From CAYYIS01 sp964470965 (GTDB lineage Bacteria > JAAXHH01 > JABIQT01), in contig CAYYIS010000046.1 in assembly GCA_964470965.1 (NCBI GenBank), positions 1-39,668 of the forward strand: a DNA stretch of 39,668 nucleotides. The letters are read 5' to 3'. Shown here in pieces: positions 9,352-18,191 of the stretch (positions are counted from its first letter, which is position 1; every line of letters begins with the position of its first letter). The notes under the pieces are model-generated. The model did not search any database, had not been told where the DNA came from, and worked only from the letters and a program-made list of their open reading frames with translations. Position numbers and translations under genes: made by a program.

Positions 9352-11307
9352 TTAAAAAATCTCTGTCACGTGCGGTCTATCCGGGAACCAGGCTGAATCG
9401 ACAGTATACGCCACGGCTACACCCAGCACATAGCCTACGAGAATCCCGAGAAACAACGGTTGTGTCTTTCTGTACAGATTTACGCCGCCGAATCGCATCA
9501 CAAGGAGCTTGATCAACCACGCCAGGAAAATACTAAACATAAAATTCTGAATGGGAGCAGCCGCTCCGACCACGAAGCCGATTGGGTTGAAGGGCCACCA
9601 GTAGAAAAAAACCCGTCCTGCCAGGAGCAGCATATTGATTGCTGCCCCGATTACCAGGAAAATAATTTCCAATTCGGTGATGCGAGTGGCATTACGCATC
9701 CAATTAATGATGAGATTGTAGAAGAGATTACCCGTATTGGTGAGGTTGATATGCAGGTTGTCCGCCCCCTGCGTGTATCCGGAGTATATGACATACATGA
9801 TGGAGGTGGCGACGCTGATCATAAAAGCCATGCTGAGCCACAGCACCAGCATGCGGCGGTTCGGCCAGATATATTCGCGCAGGCAGGCCACATGAGCAAG
9901 TCCGACCATCGTAAAGGTACGCCAGTTGCGGGCGAACGCATTGGTCAATCCGAGACCTGTCAGAGTCGAACCAGTCATATTGGCGGAGCCGACCATACCG
10001 ACGGTAAAGGTGTTCGCATTGATTGGAAGATCCAGGTTGACCAGTCCCGACTCCGCCAGGACCCTGGCGAGGCCGATATAAAAAACGTACAGGAAAAACA
10101 GAAACAGAACCGCGATGGGCAGGGTGAATCCGACCGCATGCAGCCAGACAGTCAAATAAACAAGCCCAGCGATCAGACCGAAGACCGCACTACGGTAAGA
10201 AAAGAGCTCATCCGCATCCCGGAGTTGGGTCTCCCGGCCGAAGGCATGGCGGACGACCTGTTTCAAATGATCTCGCGCCATCCAGAATCCCCAGAGAACG
10301 AACATAATCAATCCTCCGCTGAATTGTATCGAAACAAGCCCTCCGGGCACGATGGAAGTAGCAGGGGCCGTGACCCCGAACTGGTTGAGCATACCGGTCT
10401 GAATAATACGGAAAAGCTGAAAGAACCAGACACTGAAGAGAATTTCAAGATTAACGAAAAACGAAAAGCAGAGCACATAGGGAGCCAGGCGGATATTTAC
10501 AGGCGGAAAATTGGGATCGATGATCAGGCTCAACGTGGGATTGATGGGAATACGTGGAAGAATTTCCCAGAAAGCGATACAGTTCCATATCATGATAGAA
10601 AATGTGATCGCAAAACCAGTTTGGAAAATACGGTTGCGGTATAAACAGGGTACGCTTGAACCGTTATCATCGGTCTCTATCAGCCGCAGCACCACTTCTC
10701 CCATGGGAAAACGCAGACGCTCATGTTCCACCCATTGCTTTCTGAGCATGACAATTATGCAGGCCCCGACAAACAGGAGCACGCCCATCGCCGACAGCCA
10801 CCAGAAAAGTGGCAACATCCAGGCGTGCCAGGGAATGGATCGATCGGAGGGCAGACCACCGAAGAAATCTGAGACCTCACCGTTTTCGTTGGACAGAACC
10901 AACCATTGCGGCAGGAATTCATAGAATCGTTCCGCCCACTGGTTTTCCGGGCTGGCGAAATAATTGGGAGCCGCGATGAGGCTGACCAGATATCGGACCA
11001 TGCCCCAATCCGGCACCGTGGATGAAATCAGCCCCATACAAAAAATGGTAACCAACTCTGGTGTGGTCAGCGAATCCGATGCGTTTCTGATTCGTAGCAG
11101 CAGGTTCGGAAAGAGGATGAGCAAGATAAACGGTGCCAGCAGACAAAGCGGGATCTGTGTCCGAGTGATATAACTATAGTTCAACTGTGCGGACGCATAC
11201 TGTCCCCACAGACTCACGATCACGGAGAATAGTAGGCCGATCAGGACGGTTCGCATCAGGATCGGTTTAGAAAGGGATTCTGTGGTCTTTTCCGAGTCTG
11301 TATCCAT
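9352..11307 (-). CDS. Large multi-pass membrane protein, DUF6785/DUF6784 type
   Basis: A 651-residue integral membrane protein with roughly 14 hydrophobic segments spread from about residue 18 to the C-terminus. The overall pattern recalls the DUF6785/DUF6784 proteins that are abundant in Planctomycetes, Poribacteria and Latescibacterota and resemble oligopeptide (OPT-like) transporters. Typical features are a cytoplasmic N-terminus, the loop WVEHERLRFPMGEV after an early helix, and glycine-rich helices such as MVGSANMTGSTLTGLG. It converges with the sulfatase gene, with 22 bases between their ends. The long plus-strand frame from 9460 to 10644 is only its antisense shadow. Transport function is an inference; the membrane assignment is secure. 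Confidence 0.85.
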   Translation of the reverse strand: MDTDSEKTTESLSKPILMRTVLIGLLFSVIVSLWGQYASAQLNYSYITRTQIPLCLLAPFILLILFPNLLLRIRNASDSLTTPELVTIFCMGLISSTVPDWGMVRYLVSLIAAPNYFASPENQWAERFYEFLPQWLVLSNENGEVSDFFGGLPSDRSIPWHAWMLPLFWWLSAMGVLLFVGACIIVMLRKQWVEHERLRFPMGEVVLRLIETDDNGSSVPCLYRNRIFQTGFAITFSIMIWNCIAFWEILPRIPINPTLSLIIDPNFPPVNIRLAPYVLCFSFFVNLEILFSVWFFQLFRIIQTGMLNQFGVTAPATSIVPGGLVSIQFSGGLIMFVLWGFWMARDHLKQVVRHAFGRETQLRDADELFSYRSAVFGLIAGLVYLTVWLHAVGFTLPIAVLFLFFLYVFYIGLARVLAESGLVNLDLPINANTFTVGMVGSANMTGSTLTGLGLTNAFARNWRTFTMVGLAHVACLREYIWPNRRMLVLWLSMAFMISVATSIMYVIYSGYTQGADNLHINLTNTGNLFYNLIINWMRNATRITELEIIFLVIGAAINMLLLAGRVFFYWWPFNPIGFVVGAAAPIQNFMFSIFLAWLIKLLVMRFGGVNLYRKTQPLFLGILVGYVLGVAVAYTVDSAWFPDRPHVTEIF

Positions 11308-11535
11308 ATTACCAATTGCGATTATGATATGCGGTCGTGGGACAAGCCAGATTGTAATTATACAGATCCATTGTGGCCGTGAACAGATTTATAATCGGAT
11401 TTAAAATGGGGGGTGCATAAAGAGGTTGGTTATGTCATCCCGCAGGTTTTAAATAGGGATCAGATTCACCATACTGGCAAATATATGACCCGAGAACATC
11501 CTGACAGGAGACCCTCCAAAGGACGGTGACGGGAT
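11308..11535. other. Divergent intergenic region between the DUF6785-like gene and a methyltransferase-like gene
   Basis: About 230 AT-rich bases that should carry promoters in both directions. No clear -35/-10 pair was identified. AAAGGA at 11518-11523 is a possible ribosome binding site, somewhat far (12 bases) from the TTG at 11536. Confidence 0.3.
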
Positions 11536-12114
11536 TTGAAATGGGTAGGCCAAAAAATTCCACGGAAGCTCATTGATCTTATCCATAGATATAGAGATGA
11601 CCGACGGGTGTTGGATACGATTATATTCCCATATTTTGTCCAAGATCATGCGGTCTCCAAAATCCTCTTTATTGGATGCAAATGGTATACCAGCCGATAT
11701 AATGAGATATTTCAGCACAAGGACTATTGGACACTGGAAATAAACCCGAGTCGAAGCAAGTATGGTGCGGAAAACCACATCGCTGCGTCTATTGAAGATG
11801 TACCTCTTTACTTTGATGAAAATGAGTTGGATTTAATCATCTGCAATGGCGTCTTTGGATGGGGTTTAAATGCTAAATCATGCGTGGAAAGGGCGTTCCA
11901 AAATTGCTTTGGATGTCTGCGCGAAGGAGGGGTTTTTGTTCTCGGGTGGAACGATGTTCCAAAACGTCGGCCCTTCCCCCTGAAGGACTGCCATGCTTTG
12001 CGTGTTTTTAACCATTACGTTTTTCCACCATTATCGACATCAGAGTATTTGACGAAGACTCGAAACCGACATACATACAATTTCTATGTAAAGCCTGGCA
12101 GAATCTCTTCCTAA
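11536..12114 (+). CDS. Putative SAM-dependent methyltransferase-like protein
   Basis: A 192-residue protein starting at TTG 11536, with AAAGGA 12 bases upstream. The order of motifs suggests a Rossmann-type class I methyltransferase. A degenerate motif I is seen as ILFIGCKWY near residue 43, followed by the acidic-residue strand LEINPSRSKYG near 66. The strand LDLIICNGVFGWG near 98 ends in an aromatic loop, and a helix-strand pair CLREGGVFVLGWND lies near 130. The glycine-rich loop is poorer than usual (IGC rather than GxGxG), so cofactor binding is not assured. The gene is AT-rich compared with the surrounding genes, which hints at transfer. It stands alone and its substrate is unknown. Confidence 0.6.
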   Translation: MKWVGQKIPRKLIDLIHRYRDDRRVLDTIIFPYFVQDHAVSKILFIGCKWYTSRYNEIFQHKDYWTLEINPSRSKYGAENHIAASIEDVPLYFDENELDLIICNGVFGWGLNAKSCVERAFQNCFGCLREGGVFVLGWNDVPKRRPFPLKDCHALRVFNHYVFPPLSTSEYLTKTRNRHTYNFYVKPGRISS

Positions 12115-12623
12115 CCGCAATAGGGAGCTCGTCCGGCAAGCAGTTTGATATGCCCGTCCCCCATCACCATCGGCAGGCGGTATACCGGGACGGAAAGGAT
12201 CACGCAGCTGAAGTAAGCGTCCCGTGGATAATGACAATGTGAAAACAGAATTCTCCCACATTAAGAGATCACCATAGGTCGTTGACACTTTTGAGGCATG
12301 CTTCAGATTCAAAGTGGGTTCCGTAATGTGGTCTCAACCAATTGCCGCATGATCCAGCTGGCTTTATGCCCCGAGTTGTGCTGTATGATTTGTTCTTCAC
12401 ATATGAAGTTCTCGCCCCAACCTCACATGCCAGAAAATCAGCTTGAATCGGTTACCCTGGATATTTGAAAGAGCTGACAAGCAGAAAAAGACCAATATGA
12501 TTCACTGTTAAAATTAATGGGCACGCCACGATCCTCTGCCCCATAAAGCGGTCCAGATCCTTCAGGTGTCACTGTCTTATGAGACGGCTCCTAAAACCTT
12601 GAGACCTTGACTATCTGTTTTTC
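12115..12623. other. Intergenic region, about 500 bases, containing repeat copy C
   Basis: Contains one copy of the 63-base dispersed repeat at 12156-12218. The rest, 12219-12623, shows no ribosome binding site with a recognisable product on either strand. No promoter stands out before the P-loop gene. Confidence 0.4.
12156..12218 (+). repeat. Dispersed 63-base repeat, copy C
   Basis: Aligns without gaps to copy A (13733-13795) at 45 of 63 bases, counted by eye, and also resembles copy B (18277-18339). In the first frame all three copies translate to related peptides (here VPHHHRQAVYRDG and DHAAEV), which suggests decayed coding sequence or a small mobile repeat. Copies lie only between genes. 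Confidence 0.55.
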
Positions 12624-13283
12624 ATGGTTCCTATAATGTTCCATACAAATCAATTAATCATAATCGGAGGACCGTCCTGTATAGGAAAATCCTCCTTGAT
12701 AAAAAAAATGCAACAAGGTAATTGTTCCCGTTTGTGTGGACGGCTCGGTATGCACAATCCGTCATCGTGGCGCTATGTCGATTACATAGGATTAGAGGGG
12801 ATACATAAACCTGTTGTGGAGAGACTGGTCGTTCATTACGATCTTCAAATCGGTCACCGAAATTATAAAAGCCGACCAAAAGAAAATGAATTTAAGCTTA
12901 TTTACGAATTAATAAATAACGCCGACAGGATCGTTATTGTAACGCTGAAGGTGCCACACTCACTATTGGTGAAGCGTATCAATTCAAGACTTCTTGAGTT
13001 TTTATGCTGTTTTTTTGGTGTGAGAAGAACAGAAGATCATCCCCCCCATGGAAATCAAACCAGAATAGGATGGAAAAAGATTCGTCGGTTATGGAATAGG
13101 CGCAAGGTGTACAAGTGTGGTGGGATTGATTTATTGTATGAAAAATGGTTCAATTATTTAAACCGGTGTAATGTAACAAGTCATTGGTTATTAGATAATT
13201 CTCAGGCGGGTGTCATCAGGGTTTTTCCATACACAAAAGAGGGAGCAGGGAGCCGTGGCGTTGAAGAAATAAGGGATGGCTGA
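12624..13283 (+). CDS. P-loop NTPase/kinase-like hypothetical protein
   Basis: A 219-residue protein with an N-terminal Walker A motif, GGPSCIGKSS at about residues 15-24, directly after a hydrophobic strand (QLIIIGG). A later hydrophobic strand (RIVIVTLKVPHSLLVKRI, about 104-121) has the character of the strand before the LID or base-binding part of small kinases. No Walker B is obvious. Small P-loop kinases acting on nucleotides or sugars share this layout, but I cannot name a family. The first ATG is at 12624; an internal ATG at 12636 is equally possible, and neither has a good ribosome binding site. The gene is AT-rich and isolated, consistent with horizontal acquisition. The C-terminal part is basic. 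Confidence 0.6.
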   Translation: MVPIMFHTNQLIIIGGPSCIGKSSLIKKMQQGNCSRLCGRLGMHNPSSWRYVDYIGLEGIHKPVVERLVVHYDLQIGHRNYKSRPKENEFKLIYELINNADRIVIVTLKVPHSLLVKRINSRLLEFLCCFFGVRRTEDHPPHGNQTRIGWKKIRRLWNRRKVYKCGGIDLLYEKWFNYLNRCNVTSHWLLDNSQAGVIRVFPYTKEGAGSRGVEEIRDG

Positions 13284-13499
13284 CAATATGCCGCTCCTGG
13301 CGGCAATTCCGCCTCTTTCCATCGGCGCGGCAGATCACGAGTGATGCAGGCGCTAAAGAAGGGAATCTAATCAAATCATCATGAGACCGGGTGTGCACGC
13401 AGGTTGCTACAGCCCGCACCCCGGGTGAAGGTCTGATGGCGGCCTCTTCGCCTTCCTTCTTCCTCCCTGTATCCATTGCAGGTTAGGAGCCCGATCGTT

Positions 13500-13616
13500 T
13501 GATCCTCACGCCGACGGACGTCAAACCGGAGGACCGCAGCGCCTACGATCTCGACGTTACCCGCGATGGTGCCACTACACCGGTCAACAGACAGGTGGCT
13601 CTGAAAGGGGTATAAC
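13500..13616 (+). pseudogene. Possible remnant of an Ig-like domain
   Basis: The plus frame reads as a typical last part of an I-set Ig-like domain: a D-V-K-P-E-D-x-S-A-Y motif followed by a short strand and then P-V-N-R-Q-V-A-L-K before a stop at 13614-13616. In Ig domains the corresponding motif is xPEDxGxYxxxV. It has no start codon or domain beginning in frame nearby, so it would be debris from a larger surface protein. The match is short and the call tentative. Confidence 0.3.
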
Positions 13617-13732
13617 CTTCTCGGCCTGGCGTTAGTACGGCTGGTAAACCAGGTAAAGGCTGAAGGACGCAACAAGGCGTTGCGGAGCGGAACCAACATC
13701 ACGGGCGCCGGTAGGGCCTGTGGCGTATACCC

Positions 13733-13795
13733 GTACCCTATCAACTGCGGCACAGGCTATACCGAGACGAAACGGATGACGCTGCTGAAATGATT
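13733..13795 (+). repeat. Dispersed 63-base repeat, copy A
   Basis: Gap-free match to copy B (18277-18339) at 43 of 63 bases and to copy C (12156-12218) at 45 of 63, by eye. Similarity to copy B continues upstream: a shared block beginning GGAAC and containing AACATCACGGGC lies at 13689 here and 18236 there, at nearly equal distance (44 and 41 bases) from the core. The shared frame gives ERN-x-HHGR in both. Confidence 0.6.
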
Positions 13796-14209
13796 AGATA
13801 TATAACGTGGATGGAAGACGAAATGCGGGAATGCAAATAAAGGATTTTACCTGGATGATGATTCGGGGGCAATCTTGAATGGGATTCTTGTCGGCATCTG
13901 TTTTCTGATCTGCCGTTTCGTCACCCCTTCCTGCAAGAATCCCATATCAGACAGCAGGGTTGGCGGTACCATCGGCGTTAAGGAAATCGTTCGCGATGTG
14001 GAGAACGCAAAATCCAGGTGGCAACCAACCGACAAGACAGGGTGTGCCGACACCAAGCTGCAGGTGTGCCAAACGATAGGTTTTGTTCTCGTAAATTCCG
14101 ACCCACTTGAGCAGACTGGCTGGGCGACCGACGAACTCACGGAACAGAAGGTGACCGGTGCTGGCCTAATCAGAGTAATTTTACTATTTGTCCCAAGGGA
14201 GCATTAATT

Positions 14210-15343
14210 ATGCGACACCGTATCGTTTTGAAGGAAGAGGGGCGCTACACCGCGTTTCCCGTATTGCATCATCTCCCGGACGGGAGGCTGACCATCGGCT
14301 GTATCTCCTCACCCTTCGGGGATCACTACGGCCTGGCGGATTGGCTGACGTTCGTGTCCACAGATCACGGTGAGACATGGACACAGTCTGACGATTCGAC
14401 GCTGCCGCCCAACTGGCCCGGTACATCGCCGCGGGAACGGTACGACAGGCTCTCCGGCATTTTACCGGACGGGTCCTTTATGGCCGTGGGATCGGTGGGA
14501 CGGGAGTTCTGGGCATCGGACCGCCGGGAGGAAGCCGGTGCCCGGGGCTTGGGTTATATCGAGGATGAGGCGTACACAGCCCTGTTTCCCGATAAACTGA
14601 TCATACTGGGGTATCGACTGTCGGCGATCCGTTCGCGAGACGGGGGGCTGTCCTGGGACCGCCGCACTTGGAACGTGCCGGGATATAAGGCCGTCATTGG
14701 CTTTCCGAGGGGTACCGTGTTGGAGGACGGCACCTGGCTCTTTCCCATATACACCACACGAACTGACGGCATGCGGGACTGCCTGATCTTCCGGTCAGGC
14801 GACGGTGGAGAAACGTGGCATCTCCATGAGGCCGCGCCGCGCATAGGCAGCGAATGGGCACTGGTAGAGGCCGCGCCTGGGCGTGTTCTCGGCCATATCC
14901 GGTCGGCGTATTCCTGGGGGACGGGTAAGGACCGGTTCTACACCCTGGAAACTTGGTCCGAAGATGGCGGAAAAACCTGGGACTGCCCCGTAGAGACTTC
15001 ATTTGAGGGTTTTCCGAACCACCTGCTCCGGTTGCGGGACGGACGGATTCTGTGTACCTTCGGATACCGCCGTGCGCCTATGGGCATTCGGGCCCTGATC
15101 AGCGAAGACGGCGGACGCACCTGGGATACAGACCATGAATACATCCTGCGCGATGATGCCGATTACATATCGGATGCCTGGCCGCCAAAGAAGCGCGTCC
15201 GGATGGGGGGCGCGGATGTGGGGTATCCTATATCGGCAGAGCTGAACGACGGTACGATCCTGACCGTCTACTATATAACCACCTCTGATGCGGTCACACA
15301 TGTGGCCGCCACACACTGGCATCCAGACAAAGACAGGCCATAG
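14210..15343 (+). CDS. Sialidase/neuraminidase family protein (BNR/Asp-box repeats)
   Basis: A 377-residue six-bladed beta-propeller of the sialidase superfamily. Five Asp-box motifs (S-x-D-x-G-x-T/S-W) occur at about residues 50-57, 142-149, 196-203, 250-257 and 298-305. Candidate arginines for carboxylate binding are present, for example in LPDGRL and FGYRRAP. There is no signal peptide, so it probably acts in the cytoplasm on imported sugars, or is an exo-sialidase-like enzyme with another substrate. A strong ribosome binding site (AAGGGAG, 14195-14201) supports ATG 14210. It is a clear paralog of the protein at 20972-22066: both share the ends HLL-x-LRDGR, LCTFG-x-RR and LTVYY. The two flank a block of sugar-related genes. 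Confidence 0.9.
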   Translation: MRHRIVLKEEGRYTAFPVLHHLPDGRLTIGCISSPFGDHYGLADWLTFVSTDHGETWTQSDDSTLPPNWPGTSPRERYDRLSGILPDGSFMAVGSVGREFWASDRREEAGARGLGYIEDEAYTALFPDKLIILGYRLSAIRSRDGGLSWDRRTWNVPGYKAVIGFPRGTVLEDGTWLFPIYTTRTDGMRDCLIFRSGDGGETWHLHEAAPRIGSEWALVEAAPGRVLGHIRSAYSWGTGKDRFYTLETWSEDGGKTWDCPVETSFEGFPNHLLRLRDGRILCTFGYRRAPMGIRALISEDGGRTWDTDHEYILRDDADYISDAWPPKKRVRMGGADVGYPISAELNDGTILTVYYITTSDAVTHVAATHWHPDKDRP

Positions 15344-15672
15344 CTGAATTAAACGCAGTGCTGTGAGAAGTCCGATGGCCTCTATTGCATCCGGATACCG
15401 GGACACATGCTCCATGGCCACGGACCGCAGCTCTCCCGGATCCAGCAGGCACCGAATCCTGATGATCCATAGGTATGAATATCCCTTCTTCAGCCACCTG
15501 GGACAGACGATGACCGATTCGTCCCTGTCGCTTTCCCGGAGTGACAGGAAAGGCCATCAGTATATGATTTTACTCAGCACATTATTCTTGTGTGGAAGCG
15601 ATCAATCATCGATTTTCATAAGTATACTCATGTAAGCTAAGTTTAGAAATTGACATCCAAAAAGGATTTGCC
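15344..15672. other. Intergenic region, about 330 bases
   Basis: No supported gene. A plus frame starting at 15363 is without a ribosome binding site or known motif. The end of the region is AT-rich and contains TTGACA at 15649-15654, but this lies too close to the GTG start at 15673 to be its promoter. AAAAAGGA at about 15658-15665 is the ribosome binding site of the next gene. Confidence 0.35.
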
Positions 15673-16539
15673 GTGGAGAAACGCCGCCTGGGAAGGACTA
15701 ATCACAACAGCACCGTAGTTTCCTTTGGAGCCTACTCGATTGGAAAATCAAGCCAGGCAGATGCCGACGCTGCAATAGAACTGTGTTTGGACTGCGGAGT
15801 CAATCATATAGATATAGCGCCTGGGTATTTTGAATCCATGGAGCGTGTTGCGCCATGGATGCCGGAACTCCGTTCAAAGATGTTTCTGGGTTGCAAGACT
15901 CGTATGAGAACAAGGGATGAAGCCTGGCGTGACGTGGAAGACATCATGGTGCGTATGAACGTGGATTCATTTGATCTGTTTCAATTACATGCCGTTATAG
16001 ACATTGAATCTTTAAATTTAGTCACAGGCAGGGGCGGCGCCCTGGAGACGTTGACAGAGATGAGGGAACAAGGGATAACTAAATGGTTAGGGATTACCGG
16101 TCACGGCCCAGCAGCCCCCGCCACACATTTAGAAGCTCTCAGAAGATTTGACTTTGACACCGTGATGTTTCCAGTCAATGTTTCCATGTACAGAAATGCT
16201 GTTTACAGGCGAGATTCGGAAAACTTAATTCATACCTGTCATCAGAATGACATAGGTATTCAGACCATTAAAATGATAGCAAGGGGTGGATGGGGAGATA
16301 TAGAGAAGGATTGTGGAACGTGGTATGATCCTTACAGAAACCAGAAAGAAATAGACGAGGCTTTGTGGTGGCAGCTGTCACAGGAAATACACACGGCACC
16401 TAGCTGCGGAGAGATCACACTTCTGCGGAAAGTTTTGGATTCGGGAGCACGTTTTAAACGGTTGTCGGCAGATGAGCAGGAAATGATCATTTCGACAAGG
16501 TCTTCCATTAATCCAGAACCTGAATTGGCGATAATCTGA
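15673..16539 (+). CDS. Aldo/keto reductase family protein
   Basis: A 288-residue TIM-barrel oxidoreductase that uses NAD(P)H to reduce carbonyls. The catalytic tetrad is visible as D47 and Y52 (HIDIAPGYF), K75 (LGCKTR) and H106 (LFQLHAV). The N-terminal MEKRRLGRTN stretch is typical of the group related to YhdN/L-glyceraldehyde reductase. Start GTG 15673 is supported by the strong AAAAAGGA just upstream. The C-terminal part, after the last barrel strand, is shorter than in the standard family, and there are no 4Fe-4S cysteines. It lies between a sialidase gene and a nucleoside phosphorylase, all on plus, but gaps over 300 bases argue against one operon. A sugar aldehyde or ketone is the likely substrate class. 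Confidence 0.88.
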   Translation: MEKRRLGRTNHNSTVVSFGAYSIGKSSQADADAAIELCLDCGVNHIDIAPGYFESMERVAPWMPELRSKMFLGCKTRMRTRDEAWRDVEDIMVRMNVDSFDLFQLHAVIDIESLNLVTGRGGALETLTEMREQGITKWLGITGHGPAAPATHLEALRRFDFDTVMFPVNVSMYRNAVYRRDSENLIHTCHQNDIGIQTIKMIARGGWGDIEKDCGTWYDPYRNQKEIDEALWWQLSQEIHTAPSCGEITLLRKVLDSGARFKRLSADEQEMIISTRSSINPEPELAII

Positions 16540-16874
16540 GTTTGTTGTAAAAACTCAAGGGCAAGACACGGCAGGAAGCCCGGATGCTGGGACCAAGGAT
16601 TAAATCCATCGACCGGGCTTCTCATGTCCCTGCCGATGTTGATACCTTGCGGTTCAAATTCTATATTAACCGGCCCGTAAACCGAACCTGAATCTGTAGA
16701 GTGAACTTCCATTTGTTCCGGCTTAAAATTATGCCATGATCCTGTCACTAAATCAACCAACAAGCCCGCAATAGCACAAGGCGGCATTTAAAGTGTGCTT
16801 TATTTTGTTCTGCCTTTCCCCCCTTCAAAAAGTGGGGGATTGAACTGAATTATTAAAGCTCAAAAGGATGATTG
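16540..16874. other. Intergenic region, about 335 bases, with weak hairpins
   Basis: Just after the stop codon lies a 6-base-pair hairpin (GAGTTT/AAACTC, about 16541-16559) without a T-run, so it is a poor terminator candidate. A second hairpin with a TCCCCC/GGGGGA stem lies around 16818-16842, close to the next gene. No gene was seen on either strand. AAAGGA at 16863-16868 is the ribosome binding site of the next gene. Confidence 0.35.
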
Positions 16875-17663
16875 ATGAGTGATGCCGAAACCAAATATCA
16901 TTCACCGGATATTTTAAACCACAAGAATCTCCTGGAGCCTTCACTCTTCCAACCCGAAAATCTTTTGCGTGAGTCCAGAAGGCAGAATGACATACCCAAA
17001 GGAGAAATTCCAAGTATTTGCATTCTTGATCCTGATGGTAATTTGGTAGATTACCTTCACACCAAGAATAATTTGGTTACAAATAAATATTGGGCTTGCT
17101 ACCATTCCGACTTGTACACATTTAACATTAATGGATTGTCCGTTGGAATAATTCCGCGTGCAGTGGGGGCTTCGTATGCGGTGTTAATAGCTGAACAACT
17201 TTTTGTATCAGGCTGTGAGCTTTTAATAAGCATTACTTCGGCCGGCATTATTACGGATGCACATATTGACAAACAATTTGCTTTAATTACTGAATCTATC
17301 AGGGATGAGGGGACCAGCTATCATTATCTTCCTAAAGATGCAATTTCCGCAATTTCCCCAAAGCTAATCAAGAAGTTAGAGCATGCCAGCCTTTGGTTTG
17401 AAGCGAAAAGTTGGACAACCGATGCTCCCTACAGAGAAACACAGTCTGCAATCAATGCGATGAAGGAAAACAATGTAACCTGTGTAGAAATGGAAGCTTC
17501 TGCGTTATATGCCTTCGCTCAAGCAAAACATAAAGAAGTCATTTGTTTTGCGCACTTAACAAACACCATGGCTCAACAAGAAGGTGATTTTGAAAAGGGA
17601 GAGGATTTTGGGAGTCTGGAATTGCTTAAACTCATTAAGGAGGTTCTCAAAAGATTAAATTGA
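16875..17663 (+). CDS. Nucleoside phosphorylase family protein (PNP_UDP_1)
   Basis: A 262-residue protein of the purine/uridine phosphorylase family, which cleaves nucleosides with phosphate to base and ribose 1-phosphate. Diagnostic motifs are GTSYHYLP near residue 146, and VEMEAS at 204-209, which in this family carries the ribose- and base-binding residues. The glycine-rich stretch IPRAVGASYA near 94 fits the phosphate loop area, and ISITSAG near 120 the core strand. ATG 16875, with AAAGGA 6 bases before it, is preferred over TTG 16872. The first 40 residues are extra compared with short family members. The gene is AT-rich relative to the sialidase and Gfo/Idh genes. Base specificity cannot be told. 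Confidence 0.82.
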   Translation: MSDAETKYHSPDILNHKNLLEPSLFQPENLLRESRRQNDIPKGEIPSICILDPDGNLVDYLHTKNNLVTNKYWACYHSDLYTFNINGLSVGIIPRAVGASYAVLIAEQLFVSGCELLISITSAGIITDAHIDKQFALITESIRDEGTSYHYLPKDAISAISPKLIKKLEHASLWFEAKSWTTDAPYRETQSAINAMKENNVTCVEMEASALYAFAQAKHKEVICFAHLTNTMAQQEGDFEKGEDFGSLELLKLIKEVLKRLN

Positions 17664-17972
17664 AGATGGTCTGATTTGAACCAAGCCTGGGAAATTCAAC
17701 GCGGATGATGTCGTGGTCGCACAGAGAAGGTGCCACGAGGACCAGCTGACGGTGGAGGTGCCTGATACCGGCGGAAAACTGCGTATCTCCAACAAGACAG
17801 GGTAGACATGGTGACGTTGTATGCCGGCGGATACGGCAGCGGGGTGGTAGCCGTTGAGAGGGCCGTGAGACCTGGAACAAGGCAGACAGGCCGATAAATG
17901 GGCCAGAGGGCACGTTAATTGCAAGGATGTCGTCATCGTTCGCACGCATGAGAATTACGCCGGAGGCATGAG
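17664..17972. other. Intergenic region, about 310 bases
   Basis: A GC-rich stretch with several short frames on both strands, none with a ribosome binding site or recognised motif. The plus frame around 17690-17810 reads fairly openly and may be old coding sequence. The end carries GGAGG (17962-17966) for the small membrane protein. Confidence 0.35.
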
Positions 17973-18191
17973 ATGAATTTGAGCGTCAAAGAGAAAATAG
18001 TTGTCGGGAGCTGCATATGTTGGTTGCTTTGGTGTTATGCATTTCTTAATCACATCGCAACAGTCAGCCTACTTGATGAAGATTTTTTGGGTATCGGCGT
18101 CATTCCCGTTGTAATAATCCTAGCCATAATGTGGATTCGCAGGATTAGGAAAAATCTGGCGGCCCCGAAGAAGAACGGCGAAAGAAATTGA
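17973..18191 (+). CDS. Small two-helix membrane protein
   Basis: A 72-residue protein with a good ribosome binding site (GGAGG, 17962-17966, 6 bases before ATG). Two hydrophobic segments are visible, at about residues 8-30 (IVVGSCICWLLWCYAF) and 39-55 (IGVIPVVIILAIMW), followed by a strongly basic C-terminal tail (RRIRKN and KKNGERN). The basic tail predicts that both ends face the cytoplasm. No family is recognised. It sits just before repeat copy B and 300 bases before the Gfo/Idh gene. It is probably a real gene because of the ribosome binding site and the clean membrane topology. Function unknown. Confidence 0.55.
   Translation: MNLSVKEKIVVGSCICWLLWCYAFLNHIATVSLLDEDFLGIGVIPVVIILAIMWIRRIRKNLAAPKKNGERN

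Larger units (their letters stand above)
13284..14209. other. Intergenic region, about 925 bases, with gene debris and repeat copy A
   Basis: Holds a short coding-like stretch at 13500-13616 that resembles the end of an immunoglobulin-type domain, and repeat copy A at 13733-13795. A plus frame, 13875-14207, runs to the sialidase gene but lacks a ribosome binding site and known motifs. No terminator was found after the P-loop gene. AAGGGAG at 14195-14201 is the ribosome binding site of the sialidase. Confidence 0.45.

Noticed and set aside
9460..10644. 394-residue plus-strand open frame
   Set aside because: It lies wholly inside the DUF6785-like gene on the other strand, is highly charged and repetitive in its own frame, and has no ribosome binding site or motif.
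15649..15654. TTGACA as promoter of the aldo/keto reductase gene
   Set aside because: It lies only 19 bases before the start codon, leaving no room for a -10 box and leader.
16818..16842. TCCCCC/GGGGGA hairpin as a terminator
   Set aside because: The stem is short, there is no T-run after it and it lies close to the next start codon.
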